Assembly (NCBI GenBank): GCA_036960175.1
Contig: JBALWH010000001.1
Coordinates: forward strand, 124,001 to 188,000
Length of the DNA: 64,000 nucleotides
Source: Motiliproteus sp036960175
GTDB lineage: Bacteria; Pseudomonadota; Gammaproteobacteria; Pseudomonadales; Balneatricaceae
Direction: 5' to 3'
The notes under the pieces were generated by a model. It was not told where the DNA came from. It ran no database searches and saw only the letters and a program-made list of their open reading frames with translations. The position numbers and the translations under genes were made by a program. Numbering within the stretch: position 1 is the first letter of the stretch; the number at the start of each line of letters is the position of its first letter. Shown one piece after another: positions 15,771 through 24,344 of this stretch.

Positions 15771-16775
15771 ATGTCGTTCTCATCCGCAGAAGAAGATACG
15801 CTGACTAGTGTGCTGGATATTATCTCTGAGGGGGTTTGGGACTGGAATGCATTAACGGGCCATGTGGATCGAAGTTCTGGCTGGTATCGGATGCTGGGCT
15901 ACGATGATGGCTGTTTTAAAGAAGACGTCTGTACCTGGGAGGATGTGATTCATGCTGATGATTATCAACAGGTGATGGAGCATTTTGAAGGTTATATTAG
16001 CGGACGTGTAGCTAAGTATTGTATTCAGTATCGCTGCATGAAAGCTGATGGAGATGTTCTGTGGGTAGAGGATTCGGGCCGAATTGTCGCTCGGACTGAG
16101 GATGGTAAGGTTGCGCGGATGATAGGTGCTCATACCAATATTCATGCCGCCAAAGAGGCTGAGCAGAAGCTCGAGCGTCAACATCGGTTGTTGACCGGAG
16201 ATAATCAAACCCTTGAGCAGATAATCAAGGAGCGCACTGTTGAATTAGTCATGCTGAACCAGAAGCTGGAAGAGAGCATGCTGCAATTGGAACAATTGGC
16301 CGCTCATGATGCGCTGACGGGTGTGTTTAATCGACGCATGTTTGAAAAGTTATTGGAGATTGAATTAAAGCGTGCGAAACGTTATAGCCAGCCCTTGAGT
16401 GTGGTGCTGGCGGATATTGATCTGTTTAAGGAAGTGAATGACCACTATGGTCATAGTATCGGGGATAAGGTGCTTTGTTCTGTCGCACAGACCTTAGCTG
16501 AGCATATTCGTGAAGGTGATATTCTGGCCCGCTGGGGTGGAGAGGAATTTGCCATTATCCTACCTAATAGTACAGCAGACCAAGCACTTGATATGGCTGA
16601 ACGATTGCGACTAGCAATAGCCTCGAACCGTTATGAGAAGGGGGTAAGCCTGACGTGCAGTTTTGGAGTCTCCCGTTTTATCGAGGACGATAGTCTCAAT
16701 TCTCTGTTTGCGCGCATGGATGAAGCCTTGTATCAAGCCAAAGACAATAACCGCAATAGCGTGCGGGTATTGTAA
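15771..16775 (+). CDS. PAS-GGDEF diguanylate cyclase
   Basis: 334 residues. AAGGAG at 15759-15764 selects ATG 15771, rather than an earlier ATG at 15723 close to the gap. A PAS domain of the PAS_3 type (about residues 10-125: WDWNALTGHVDRSSGWYRML, WVEDSGRIVARTEDG) is followed by a coiled coil (about 130-170) and a complete GGDEF domain. The active site reads RWGGEEF, and an inhibitory I-site RxxD (REGD) lies just ahead of it. It should make c-di-GMP from two GTP, with product inhibition. No membrane segment is seen, so it is cytoplasmic. The assembly gap lies less than 60 bases upstream, so its promoter region is incomplete. Confidence 0.92.
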   Translation: MSFSSAEEDTLTSVLDIISEGVWDWNALTGHVDRSSGWYRMLGYDDGCFKEDVCTWEDVIHADDYQQVMEHFEGYISGRVAKYCIQYRCMKADGDVLWVEDSGRIVARTEDGKVARMIGAHTNIHAAKEAEQKLERQHRLLTGDNQTLEQIIKERTVELVMLNQKLEESMLQLEQLAAHDALTGVFNRRMFEKLLEIELKRAKRYSQPLSVVLADIDLFKEVNDHYGHSIGDKVLCSVAQTLAEHIREGDILARWGGEEFAIILPNSTADQALDMAERLRLAIASNRYEKGVSLTCSFGVSRFIEDDSLNSLFARMDEALYQAKDNNRNSVRVL

Positions 16776-16857
16776 AAGGCATTAAACCGCTTTAATCCAC
16801 AGATCTGCTACGGTTGTGTGATCCGTTGTTGTCTGTTGACAGTATTTCAACGGAATA

Positions 16858-17352
16858 TTATTTGCTCTTCTTCGGATATTCGAATTCGTCCAGCACGCCA
16901 CACCCCAGGTCTAATTCATCCCAACGATTAATATCCAGTTCTAGGCGGGCAATGGCGCAGGTGGGGAACTTACTCAGTTGTCGGTCCTCGGTCAGATAAT
17001 CCAGCAACATCTCCATTGCCGGATTATGGCCAACCAGGGCGATACATGAGATGCTGTCTGGTTGTTTCTGTAAGTAACGTTTTAATCCTTCCTGACTAAA
17101 GGTATAGAGCTCGGATTCTGCGGCGGCGGGTTGACCGCCAGCTATCGCTTCTGCCAGCCCCGTGGCAGTAGTCATCGCCCGTAGCGCGGTGCTGGACGCC
17201 AGCTTTTGGGCATGCCAGTCATATTCCGCGATACGCTCGGCAATGATAGCGATCGATTTGAAGCCGCGATTATTGAGCGGGCGGTCATGGTCATCTAATT
17301 GCGGATTATCCCAGCTGGACTTAGCATGGCGGATTAAATATAGGGTTTTCAT
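16858..17352 (-). CDS. sixA: Phosphohistidine phosphatase SixA
   Basis: 164 residues, the usual SixA size. The histidine-phosphatase signature is at the N-terminus (LIRHAKSSWDN, nucleophile H9), and the second catalytic His is in ALVGHNPAMEML. In Escherichia coli SixA removes phosphate from phosphohistidine of the nitrogen phosphotransferase system (NPr) and was first described for ArcB. It is cytoplasmic. It is transcribed divergently from the polyphosphate:AMP phosphotransferase gene across an 86-base region that contains a long palindrome, suggesting shared control. The family is clear; the substrate in this organism is inferred. Confidence 0.9.
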   Translation of the reverse strand: MKTLYLIRHAKSSWDNPQLDDHDRPLNNRGFKSIAIIAERIAEYDWHAQKLASSTALRAMTTATGLAEAIAGGQPAAAESELYTFSQEGLKRYLQKQPDSISCIALVGHNPAMEMLLDYLTEDRQLSKFPTCAIARLELDINRWDELDLGCGVLDEFEYPKKSK

Positions 17353-17361
17353 TGACGCTTT

Positions 17362-17396
17362 ATCCTATAGGTATTAGAACATTCTAACTATAGGAT
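17362..17396. promoter_or_regulatory. 35-bp interrupted palindrome between sixA and pap
   Basis: ATCCTATAG (17362-17370) pairs with CTATAGGAT (17388-17396). Inside, TTAGAA (17374-17379) pairs with TTCTAA (17382-17387), with a 3-base bulge on the left side and a CA centre. It begins 9 bases upstream of the sixA start codon and ends about 42 bases upstream of the pap start. An operator for a dimeric regulator, or an RNA stem in both leaders, would fit. Confidence 0.5.
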
Positions 17397-17438
17397 CTAT
17401 TTAGCTATTCCAACGTTTATTTTGTTTGAGGAATTGTC

Positions 17439-18944
17439 ATGAGCTTTTTCCTGCACTCTGAAAAATCCGCAAATGTAATCAGTAAAAAAGATTACAAGGA
17501 GCGGGTTCCTGATCTGCGCATTCAGTTGCTGGAACTGCAGGAAAACCTTAAGCGAGCAGATTTCCCCGTCATTGTATTGATATCGGGTGTTGATGGTGCC
17601 GGTAAAGGTGAGCTGGTCAATCGTCTTAATGAATGGATGGACCCTCGTTTTCTACAGACCTTTGCCTTTGGCCCGAAAACCGATGAAGAGCTGGAGCGGC
17701 CTGAATTTTGGCGCTTCTGGCGATCACTGCCCACTAAGGGCAGTATCGGCCTTTACGTCGGGTCCTGGTACAGCGACCCCATCGCGCTGCGTCTCAAAGG
17801 TTATATTAGTCGCAAGGAGTGGTTGCATCAGCTGGGTCGAGTGGGGCGTTTTGAGAAACTGCTGACTGACGACAATGCTCTGATCATTAAGTTTTGGCTG
17901 CATCTGGGTAAGCAGGACCAGATAGAGCGCATGGAAAAACTCTCTTCTGATCCGGTAACGGCTTGGCAGGTCACCGATTTCGAACGAGAACATCTGCGCG
18001 TTTATGACCGCTTTCGGGAGCTATCCGGTGAGACCCTTGAACATACCGATCTGAAATCTGCCGGCTGGCAGGTGGTGTATGGTAAAGATGCGAATTACCG
18101 AGAGATCACCATCGCCGAAGAAATCTGTCAACGCATACAGCAGAGGCTAGGGCGTGGATGGAAGCAACTGGATGATGATAAAGAGGAAGTTGAACAGGAA
18201 GTGACCGTTGATGCGCCCAGTCTTAAACAACTGGATATGACCATTACGCTGGACAAAAGCCAATATCGTCAGCAACTGGCTATTCAGCAGAGCCGTTTGA
18301 ATAGCTTATCGCGTGAGGCCTGGCGCCGCGGAATATCGACGGTGATGGCGCTGGAAGGATGGGATGCAGCTGGCAAGGGAGGCATCATTAGGCGCATTGT
18401 TCCGGCTATGGATGCACGTAATGTTCGGGTGCTTCCGGTGGCGGCTCCTAATAGCCAAGAGCGCTTACATCACTATCTATGGCGCTTTTGGAAATTTATC
18501 CCGCGAGCGGGTAATACCACTATCTTTGATCGCACCTGGTATGGCCGGGTGTTGGTGGAGCGTATTGAAGGCTTTGCCAGAGAGGACGAGTGGCAGCGTG
18601 CCTACAAGGAAATTCGTGACTTTGAGAATCAGCTGGTTGAGCACGGCATCGTGTTGATGAAGTACTGGTTACATATCACTAAGGATGAGCAGCTAGCTCG
18701 ATTCAAGCTGCGCGAAAAAACGCCCCATAAACAGTTTAAGCTGACCGAAGAAGACTATCGTAATCGTGAGCGCTGGGATGAATATGAAACGGCAGTGGAG
18801 GATATGGTGGCCCGAACCCATCAGCCAGATAGTCCTTGGTTATTGATTGAAGGAAACGATAAGCGGCATGCTCGCGTAAAAGCCTTGACCAGCTATTGCG
18901 AGCGACTGGAAGCAGCCATTGAGAGCAATATCATTAACCTGTAA
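17439..18944 (+). CDS. pap: Polyphosphate:AMP phosphotransferase (two PPK2 domains)
   Basis: 501 residues with two PPK2-like domains in tandem, the layout of PAP enzymes. Walker A motifs are seen in both: GVDGAGKGELVNRL near residue 50 and GWDAAGKGGIIRRI near residue 307. The second domain also has the lid-like FDRTWYGRVLVERIEGF. It moves a phosphate from polyphosphate to AMP, giving ADP, in the cytoplasm. ppk1 follows on the same strand 87 bases later and ppx converges further on, which makes this a polyphosphate cluster. In the first domain the region GSWYSDPIALRLKG replaces the usual RSWYGRVLVERV, as is common for the degenerate N-terminal half of PAP. Confidence 0.93.
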   Translation: MSFFLHSEKSANVISKKDYKERVPDLRIQLLELQENLKRADFPVIVLISGVDGAGKGELVNRLNEWMDPRFLQTFAFGPKTDEELERPEFWRFWRSLPTKGSIGLYVGSWYSDPIALRLKGYISRKEWLHQLGRVGRFEKLLTDDNALIIKFWLHLGKQDQIERMEKLSSDPVTAWQVTDFEREHLRVYDRFRELSGETLEHTDLKSAGWQVVYGKDANYREITIAEEICQRIQQRLGRGWKQLDDDKEEVEQEVTVDAPSLKQLDMTITLDKSQYRQQLAIQQSRLNSLSREAWRRGISTVMALEGWDAAGKGGIIRRIVPAMDARNVRVLPVAAPNSQERLHHYLWRFWKFIPRAGNTTIFDRTWYGRVLVERIEGFAREDEWQRAYKEIRDFENQLVEHGIVLMKYWLHITKDEQLARFKLREKTPHKQFKLTEEDYRNRERWDEYETAVEDMVARTHQPDSPWLLIEGNDKRHARVKALTSYCERLEAAIESNIINL

Positions 18945-19031
18945 TGAGAAGATGCTAATATTAATAGATACCTAGAATAAGCATCGCTAGTACCCGTTTG
19001 GCTTATTCTGCGGAGGCTGAGGATATAGATT

Positions 19032-21308
19032 GTGGCAACGATATTAAGAAAAGAGACTGTGAAACAGGATGTGGGTGATGAGGTCGCGGCCGCCGAGCCT
19101 TCGACGATTGAGGCAGCATCTATTGAACCAACACCTATTGAAGGAGTGGCAATTGAACCTGCGGCTACCGAGCCCATAGCCGTCGAGTCAGCACCGATCG
19201 AGATAATTGCACCTTTTGCCCCTAGTGGTGATGAAATTGAGCGCGTTATCGATTTAAATGACAGTCAGTATTATCTAAATCGCCACCTCAGCCACCTGGA
19301 ATTTAACCGACGGGTACTGGAACAGTCTCTCGACGAAACCCATCCACTGATTGAACGCTTGATGTTTTTGTTGATATTTACCAGCAATCTGGATGAATTC
19401 TTCGAAATTCGTGTTGCCGAGCTAATGCATCAGGTTAAGTATGGTCGCGAGAAAGCCGGTGTCGACGGCATGCACCCTCAGGAGGTGCTACAGCAGATCC
19501 GAAATCGCTGTCATGAGCTGGTGGGTCGTCAATATAAAATTCTCAATGAGGTGATGTTCCCCGCGCTGAATCAAGAAGGTATTTACTTTCTGCGTCGTAG
19601 TGAATGGAGCGAAGAACAGCGCATTTGGATTCGACAGTATTTTTCTGATCAGATTGTACCTGTTATCAGTCCCTTGGGTTTGGACCCCTCGCATCCGTTT
19701 CCACGTTTGGTTAACAAGAGCCTTAACTTTATTGTATCGCTGGAGGGTAAAGATGCCTTTGGCCGGGATTCAGGGCTGGCCATAATACCGGCACCTCGTT
19801 CATTGCCCCGGCTGATCAAATTGCCTGACGAACTAGTACCCGATGACGGTGACCATATGGTGTTCCTGTCATCCATCATTCATGAGTTTGCCGATGACTT
19901 GTTCCCGGGTATGGAAGTTAAAGGTTGTTATCAGTTCCGTCTGACTCGAAATGCCGACTTGGTGTTTGATCAGGAAGAGGTTGAGGATCTTGCTCGCACC
20001 CTGCGAGGAGAATTACATAGCCGCCATTATGGGGATGCGGTTCGTTTGGAGATCGCCCATCGGTGTCCAGAACCGATGATCGAATTTTTGTTGAAACAGT
20101 TCAATCTCAGCGAGACTGAAGTTTTTCGGGTTGATGGGCCGGTTAACCTGACGCGAATGATGGAAGTGAACTCGTTGCTAGACCGACCTGAACTGACCTA
20201 TTCCCCCTTCAGCCCGGGCCTGCCGAAGCGTTTGCAGGGTAGTAAAGACCTGTTTTCTTCCCTTAAACAGCAGGACTATCTGCTGCTGCATCCATTCGAA
20301 TCATTTTCTCCCGTGACGGATCTATTAAGGCAGGCGGCTAAGGACACTCAGGTCCTTTCCATCCGCCAAACTCTGTACCGTACCGGTGCCGAGTCTGAGA
20401 TTGTCACCGCGTTGGTGGAAGCCGCTCGCAACGGCAAGGAGGTGACTGCTGTCATCGAATTGCGCGCTCGTTTTGATGAAGCCAATAACCTTGCCCTGGC
20501 CAGTCGTCTGCAAGAGGCCGGTGCTTTGGTGGTATACGGTGTGGTGGGCTATAAAACCCATGCCAAAATGACTTTGGTGGTGCGACGAGAAGAAGACAAG
20601 CTTTATCATTACGTGCATCTGGGAACCGGTAACTATCATGCCGGTACCGCTCGAATTTATACGGATTACAGCTTCCTCACCTGTGATAGTGAGATTGGTG
20701 ATGATGTGTTGAAATTGTTTCAGCAGCTGACCGGGATGGGTAAGATCCGACGTCTGAAAAAGCTGTTGAGTGCGCCCTTTACGCTGCACAAAGGGGTGCT
20801 TGAGCTGATTTTAAAAGAAGCCAGATTTGCCAAAGAGGGCAAAGAGGCGCGCATCATTCTGAAAGCCAATGGACTGACCGAGCCGCGATTGATTAGAGCG
20901 CTCTACAAAGCATCACAGGCGGGTGTTCAGATCGACCTGATTATTCGCGGTATGTGTTGTCTGCGGCCAGGGGTGCCAGGGGTGTCAGACAACATTCGCG
21001 TACGTTCTATCGTTGGGCGTTTTCTGGAGCACAACCGTACCTACTATTTCTACAACGATGGCGAGCCTAAGGTCATTAATACGAGTGCGGATCTGATGGA
21101 GCGGAATATGCTGCATCGGGTCGAAACTGGATTCCCGATTCTTAATGTTAAGATGATACAGCGCTCGCTACGGGATCTGGAACTCTATCTGGCTGATAAC
21201 ACTCAAGCTTGGGAGCTTCAGGACGATGGCTGTTATGTGCGAAAGCAGCCTCAGGAAGAAGAACCCATCAGTGCGCAGTTAACGATGTTGGAGCGGTTGG
21301 CGAAGTAA
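19032..21308 (+). CDS. ppk1: Polyphosphate kinase 1 with acidic low-complexity N-terminal extension
   Basis: 758 residues from GTG 19032. The core (about residues 77-740) is PPK1: N domain (YLNRHLSHLEFNRRVLEQS), head domain, and two C-terminal PLD-like halves. The autophosphorylated His is in YVHLGTGNYH, with further His in GYKTHAKM; RSIVGRFLEHNRTYYF lies in the second half. It makes polyphosphate from ATP at the membrane-cytosol side. Typical PPK1 is about 690 residues; here about 65 extra residues at the start are made of repeated Ile-Glu-Pro/Ala units (IEAASIEPTPIEG, VAIEPAATEP). There is no alternative start after the extension, so it is probably translated. A terminator follows. pap lies upstream. 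Confidence 0.94.
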   Translation: MATILRKETVKQDVGDEVAAAEPSTIEAASIEPTPIEGVAIEPAATEPIAVESAPIEIIAPFAPSGDEIERVIDLNDSQYYLNRHLSHLEFNRRVLEQSLDETHPLIERLMFLLIFTSNLDEFFEIRVAELMHQVKYGREKAGVDGMHPQEVLQQIRNRCHELVGRQYKILNEVMFPALNQEGIYFLRRSEWSEEQRIWIRQYFSDQIVPVISPLGLDPSHPFPRLVNKSLNFIVSLEGKDAFGRDSGLAIIPAPRSLPRLIKLPDELVPDDGDHMVFLSSIIHEFADDLFPGMEVKGCYQFRLTRNADLVFDQEEVEDLARTLRGELHSRHYGDAVRLEIAHRCPEPMIEFLLKQFNLSETEVFRVDGPVNLTRMMEVNSLLDRPELTYSPFSPGLPKRLQGSKDLFSSLKQQDYLLLHPFESFSPVTDLLRQAAKDTQVLSIRQTLYRTGAESEIVTALVEAARNGKEVTAVIELRARFDEANNLALASRLQEAGALVVYGVVGYKTHAKMTLVVRREEDKLYHYVHLGTGNYHAGTARIYTDYSFLTCDSEIGDDVLKLFQQLTGMGKIRRLKKLLSAPFTLHKGVLELILKEARFAKEGKEARIILKANGLTEPRLIRALYKASQAGVQIDLIIRGMCCLRPGVPGVSDNIRVRSIVGRFLEHNRTYYFYNDGEPKVINTSADLMERNMLHRVETGFPILNVKMIQRSLRDLELYLADNTQAWELQDDGCYVRKQPQEEEPISAQLTMLERLAK

Positions 21309-21331
21309 AACACAGGGTTCTGACTACAAAA

Positions 21332-21353
21332 AACGGTCTTAGGGCCGTTTTTT
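21332..21353. terminator. Bidirectional-looking terminator between ppk1 and ppx
   Basis: AACGGTC pairs with GGCCGTT (one G-T pair) around a TTAG loop. T-run follows on the plus strand and A-run precedes, so it could stop transcription from both convergent genes. Confidence 0.8.
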
Positions 21354-21364
21354 ACTGAGAATAT

Positions 21365-22849
21365 TTAACTGTATTTAAGTTCGATGCATAGACTACGCAG
21401 GTATCCTTCTTCCAGTTCCAAGTCTGCCTGAGTTAGGGGGTGGTCTTGCAACCAGCCTTCGGGAAAGCCGACGCTTAAGTCACTCCCTGCAGTTAACGTC
21501 AGTTGAAATTCGGGAATTAAATCTGCCTGGCGACTATGGTGTAAAAGTACCGCCATGCGCAGCAGTATTAATAGGTCGAGAATGGCAGGGTCTTTGTCGC
21601 GTCTAAGTAGTTCCAAATCCTGTAACGGTAATTTGCGGCGGTGGCCTCTCACCAGCAGTGCCAAATGTTGTTGTTCGCTCCTGTTAAACCCCATTAAGTC
21701 AGAATTGCCAATGAGATAAGCTCCATGCTTTTGGAACTGGCTGTGGGAAATCGCCAAGCCGGCCTCGTGCAAACGACAGGCCCAGCTTAAAAGATCACAG
21801 TTTTCAGTCGTGTCCAGATTGGTCTGTTGCAGACAATTCAATGCCGTAGCTTCCACTTCTGCCGCATGTTCTGTGTCAATGTAATAGCGTTCCATTAGCG
21901 CGGAAATAGTGCGATCGCGGACATCTTCATGTTGCTGGCGGCCGATATGGTCGTAAAGTAACCCTTCCCGCAATGCTCCATCGGAGTAGCTCATCTCCTC
22001 GATTTCCAGTGCTTCGAAGATGGCAATCAATATAGCGATGCCTCCGGGCAGAACAGCGGCACGATTATCCTTTATGCCGTCGAGGCTGATGTTGTCGATA
22101 GTATCGAATTCCATTAGCTGATCGCGTAGCTCACGGACGGCCTTGAGGGTTATGGGGGTGTTCGTTTCTTCGCCGTTTAGTATCCGGAAGATTGCTTTGA
22201 TGGTTCCGGATGCGCCGACCACCTCCGTCCAGCCCAGCTTGCGGTAGTGGCGACGGATATTCAGCAGTTCCAGGTGGGCGGCATTGGTGGCGCGCTGAAA
22301 AGAGCGAGGCATTAGTTTTCCGTCGGGGAAAAAGCGACGGGTAAACGTTACGCAGCCCATATGTAAGCTTTCAAGCTCTAGCGGTGTAAACTGTTTACCA
22401 ATAATAAATTCGGTACTACCTCCACCGATATCAATGACCAAGCGTCTTTCTTCATCATCAGAAAAGCTATGGGCGACTCCCAGATAAATTAACCGTGCTT
22501 CTTCGCGACCGGAGATAACCTCTACCGGTGCTCCGAGTATATGTTCTGCCTGGTCAATAAACTGCTGGCGATTATGAGCTGCTCGCAAGGTATTGGTACC
22601 GACTACACGGACCGCGTCGAGTGGAATGCCGCGGAGGCGCTGGGCGAATAGTTCCAAGCAGCGTAGTCCTCGTGCAATAGACTCATCGCTGAGAAAGTTT
22701 CGATCATCCAGCCCAGAAGCCAGTTGAACTTTTTCGCCCATGCGGTCGATCAGTTGCAGCTCCCCCTGAACTTCACGGGCAATAGTGAGATGAAAGCTGT
22801 TGGATCCGATGTCTATTGCGGCCAATTGTTGCAGGGATTGTTCGTTCAT
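21365..22849 (-). CDS. ppx: Exopolyphosphatase / Ppx-GppA phosphatase
   Basis: 494 residues, Ppx/GppA length. The ASKHA-type phosphate loops are at the N-terminus (AAIDIGSNSFHLTIAR) and near residue 140 (VIDIGGGSTEFIIG). The C-terminal about 190 residues are HD-like helical. It shortens polyphosphate from the ends, releasing phosphate, in the cytoplasm; hydrolysis of pppGpp is possible for the family. It converges on ppk1 with a shared terminator, a common pairing. ATG 22849 has no strong ribosome site visible. Confidence 0.92.
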   Translation of the reverse strand: MNEQSLQQLAAIDIGSNSFHLTIAREVQGELQLIDRMGEKVQLASGLDDRNFLSDESIARGLRCLELFAQRLRGIPLDAVRVVGTNTLRAAHNRQQFIDQAEHILGAPVEVISGREEARLIYLGVAHSFSDDEERRLVIDIGGGSTEFIIGKQFTPLELESLHMGCVTFTRRFFPDGKLMPRSFQRATNAAHLELLNIRRHYRKLGWTEVVGASGTIKAIFRILNGEETNTPITLKAVRELRDQLMEFDTIDNISLDGIKDNRAAVLPGGIAILIAIFEALEIEEMSYSDGALREGLLYDHIGRQQHEDVRDRTISALMERYYIDTEHAAEVEATALNCLQQTNLDTTENCDLLSWACRLHEAGLAISHSQFQKHGAYLIGNSDLMGFNRSEQQHLALLVRGHRRKLPLQDLELLRRDKDPAILDLLILLRMAVLLHHSRQADLIPEFQLTLTAGSDLSVGFPEGWLQDHPLTQADLELEEGYLRSLCIELKYS

Positions 22850-23007
22850 ACCGTACCGAAGGTCAGAGAATATGTTTCTTCGAAGTCGCGTCAGTCTAAC
22901 AGACCGACTATTAAATCAAAGTGTTCCGCAGCGAGTGCTCTGGGTTAAATCCAAGGCTAGGTAAGGTAAGTCAGAGAGTTATCATCGTCCTAGTATGTTT
23001 TCTCGGT

Positions 23008-23358
23008 CTATGGTTGGTTGGCAGCGGCGATCTGGTCGGTTTTAGCGGCGCAGATAAAATCATTTAGATGCAATCCGAGGATTTTATGAGTCCACCAAGT
23101 TACGGTTACTTGTCCCCATTCCGTCAGCAGTGCCGGGTGGTGTCCTTGCTGCTCAGCTAATTCACCAACCTGATTAGTAAAAGCCAGCGCCTGGCGGAAA
23201 TTTTTAAAGCTGAACACCTTCTGCAGTTGTGGAATATTGTTGCTCTTAACCTGCTGCCAATCGGCTATGGATTGCAGTAACTGGGTGAGCTCTGGTTCTT
23301 GAACTCTTGGGGCATCGGCACGACAGGCTTCGCAGCTTTGGTTGCTGAGTTGTGACAT
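23008..23358 (-). CDS. phhB: Pterin-4a-carbinolamine dehydratase
   Basis: 116 residues. The family signature is plain: FSFKNFRQALAF, EQQGHHPALL and WWTHKILGLHLNDFICA. The enzyme dehydrates the 4a-hydroxy-tetrahydropterin formed by phenylalanine hydroxylase, recycling the cofactor. It lies 30 bases downstream of phhA, and AGGAGATTAAT precedes its ATG, so the two form an operon. An N-terminal Cys-rich stretch (SCEACRADAP) is also common in proteobacterial PhhB. Cytoplasmic. Confidence 0.95.
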   Translation of the reverse strand: MSQLSNQSCEACRADAPRVQEPELTQLLQSIADWQQVKSNNIPQLQKVFSFKNFRQALAFTNQVGELAEQQGHHPALLTEWGQVTVTWWTHKILGLHLNDFICAAKTDQIAAANQP

Positions 23359-23388
23359 ATTAATCTCCTGAGGTGATCAACCTAAAAA

Positions 23389-24186
23389 TCAGGCGACCTG
23401 ATCTTTCTGGGGGTAGAGTGATTCCTTCATCCCCATGTTCTGTGCTTTATTAACCAGTGCCATAAGATCTAGCTTAGCTAGTTTTTGCAGATCCGATAGC
23501 TGTTTGATCTTGAAATAAATTCTTTGTAGTACATCGATTCGGTAGGGGGTGCGGAAAACATCGACGGGATCTAAATACCTGCGTAGCGGCTGATTGTTCT
23601 CAAGGCTGTAGATGGTTTCCGCATAGGAAGACAGAATGCCGCCGCCATAGATTCTCAGCCCTGCTGCCGTATCAACCAGCCCAAATTCGATAGTGAACCA
23701 GTACAGGCGGGCGAGCATTACTCGAGCGGCCGGAGTCGCAGCCAGTCCGAGTTCACCGTAGCGTTGTGAGAAGGCGGCATAGGAGGGATCGGTCAACAAC
23801 GGGCAATGACCAAAAATCTCATGAAAAATATCAGGTTCTTGCAGGTAATCGAGGTCTTGTCGGTTACGGATAAACGTGGCAGCGGGAAAACGGCAGTTGG
23901 CCAGCAGCGAAAAAAACTGTTCGAAGCCGATCAATGCCAGCACCGGTTCCACGCCCCAGCCAGTGAGATCTGCGAGTTTACAATTTATATCTGGAATCTG
24001 AGGGATCTGCTTGTTATCGAGGTCGAGGAGTTTTAGCCCTAGTAAATATTCGTCGCAGGCACGATCACGGATCATGGCGATCTGACGTGTATAGAGTGTT
24101 TCCCAGACGGCATGATCTTCCTTGGAATAATTGACATATCCTTGCTTGTCGGGCTGTCGGGAGACATAAGCAGATGACGACTTCAT
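23389..24186 (-). CDS. phhA: Phenylalanine 4-monooxygenase
   Basis: 265 residues, the single-domain bacterial type. Iron ligands of the 2-His-1-Glu triad are H122, H127 (PDIFHEIFGHCPLL) and E167 (WFTIEFGL). It hydroxylates phenylalanine to tyrosine with tetrahydropterin and oxygen. It heads a phhA-phhB operon. The divergent gene is a MocR-type regulator, not the sigma-54 activator PhhR used in Pseudomonas, and repeated sites lie between them. GGGAGG is placed just before ATG 24186. Confidence 0.96.
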   Translation of the reverse strand: MKSSSAYVSRQPDKQGYVNYSKEDHAVWETLYTRQIAMIRDRACDEYLLGLKLLDLDNKQIPQIPDINCKLADLTGWGVEPVLALIGFEQFFSLLANCRFPAATFIRNRQDLDYLQEPDIFHEIFGHCPLLTDPSYAAFSQRYGELGLAATPAARVMLARLYWFTIEFGLVDTAAGLRIYGGGILSSYAETIYSLENNQPLRRYLDPVDVFRTPYRIDVLQRIYFKIKQLSDLQKLAKLDLMALVNKAQNMGMKESLYPQKDQVA

Positions 24187-24241
24187 GGCCGCCTCCCTTA
24201 GATTTAGCGTAACTTAATACAAGACTAGGGTGTTTTCGGTT

Positions 24242-24333
24242 GGCTGTACAGATTTAGTCATTGGGTGAAAATAGCCATACAGATCTATAATCTGTCTACT
24301 GTTTAGTAGTTAACTATGGCTGTCTGTATAGCT
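24242..24333. promoter_or_regulatory. Three operator-like repeats between phhA and the MocR gene
   Basis: Copies of a 12-base motif close to AGCYATACAGAT occur at 24242-24253, at 24273-24284 (same orientation, 31 bases apart) and inverted at 24322-24333. A TATAAT lies at 24286-24291, next to the second copy, with TTGGGT at 24261-24266 as a weak -35. MocR/PdxR-type regulators often bind direct repeats in the divergent region, so these are good candidates for its sites. Confidence 0.5.
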
Positions 24334-24344
24334 TTGGGGTGCTT

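Noticed and set aside
20325..20789. Minus-strand frame of 154 codons
   Set aside because: Antisense to the PPK1 catalytic core, no motifs.
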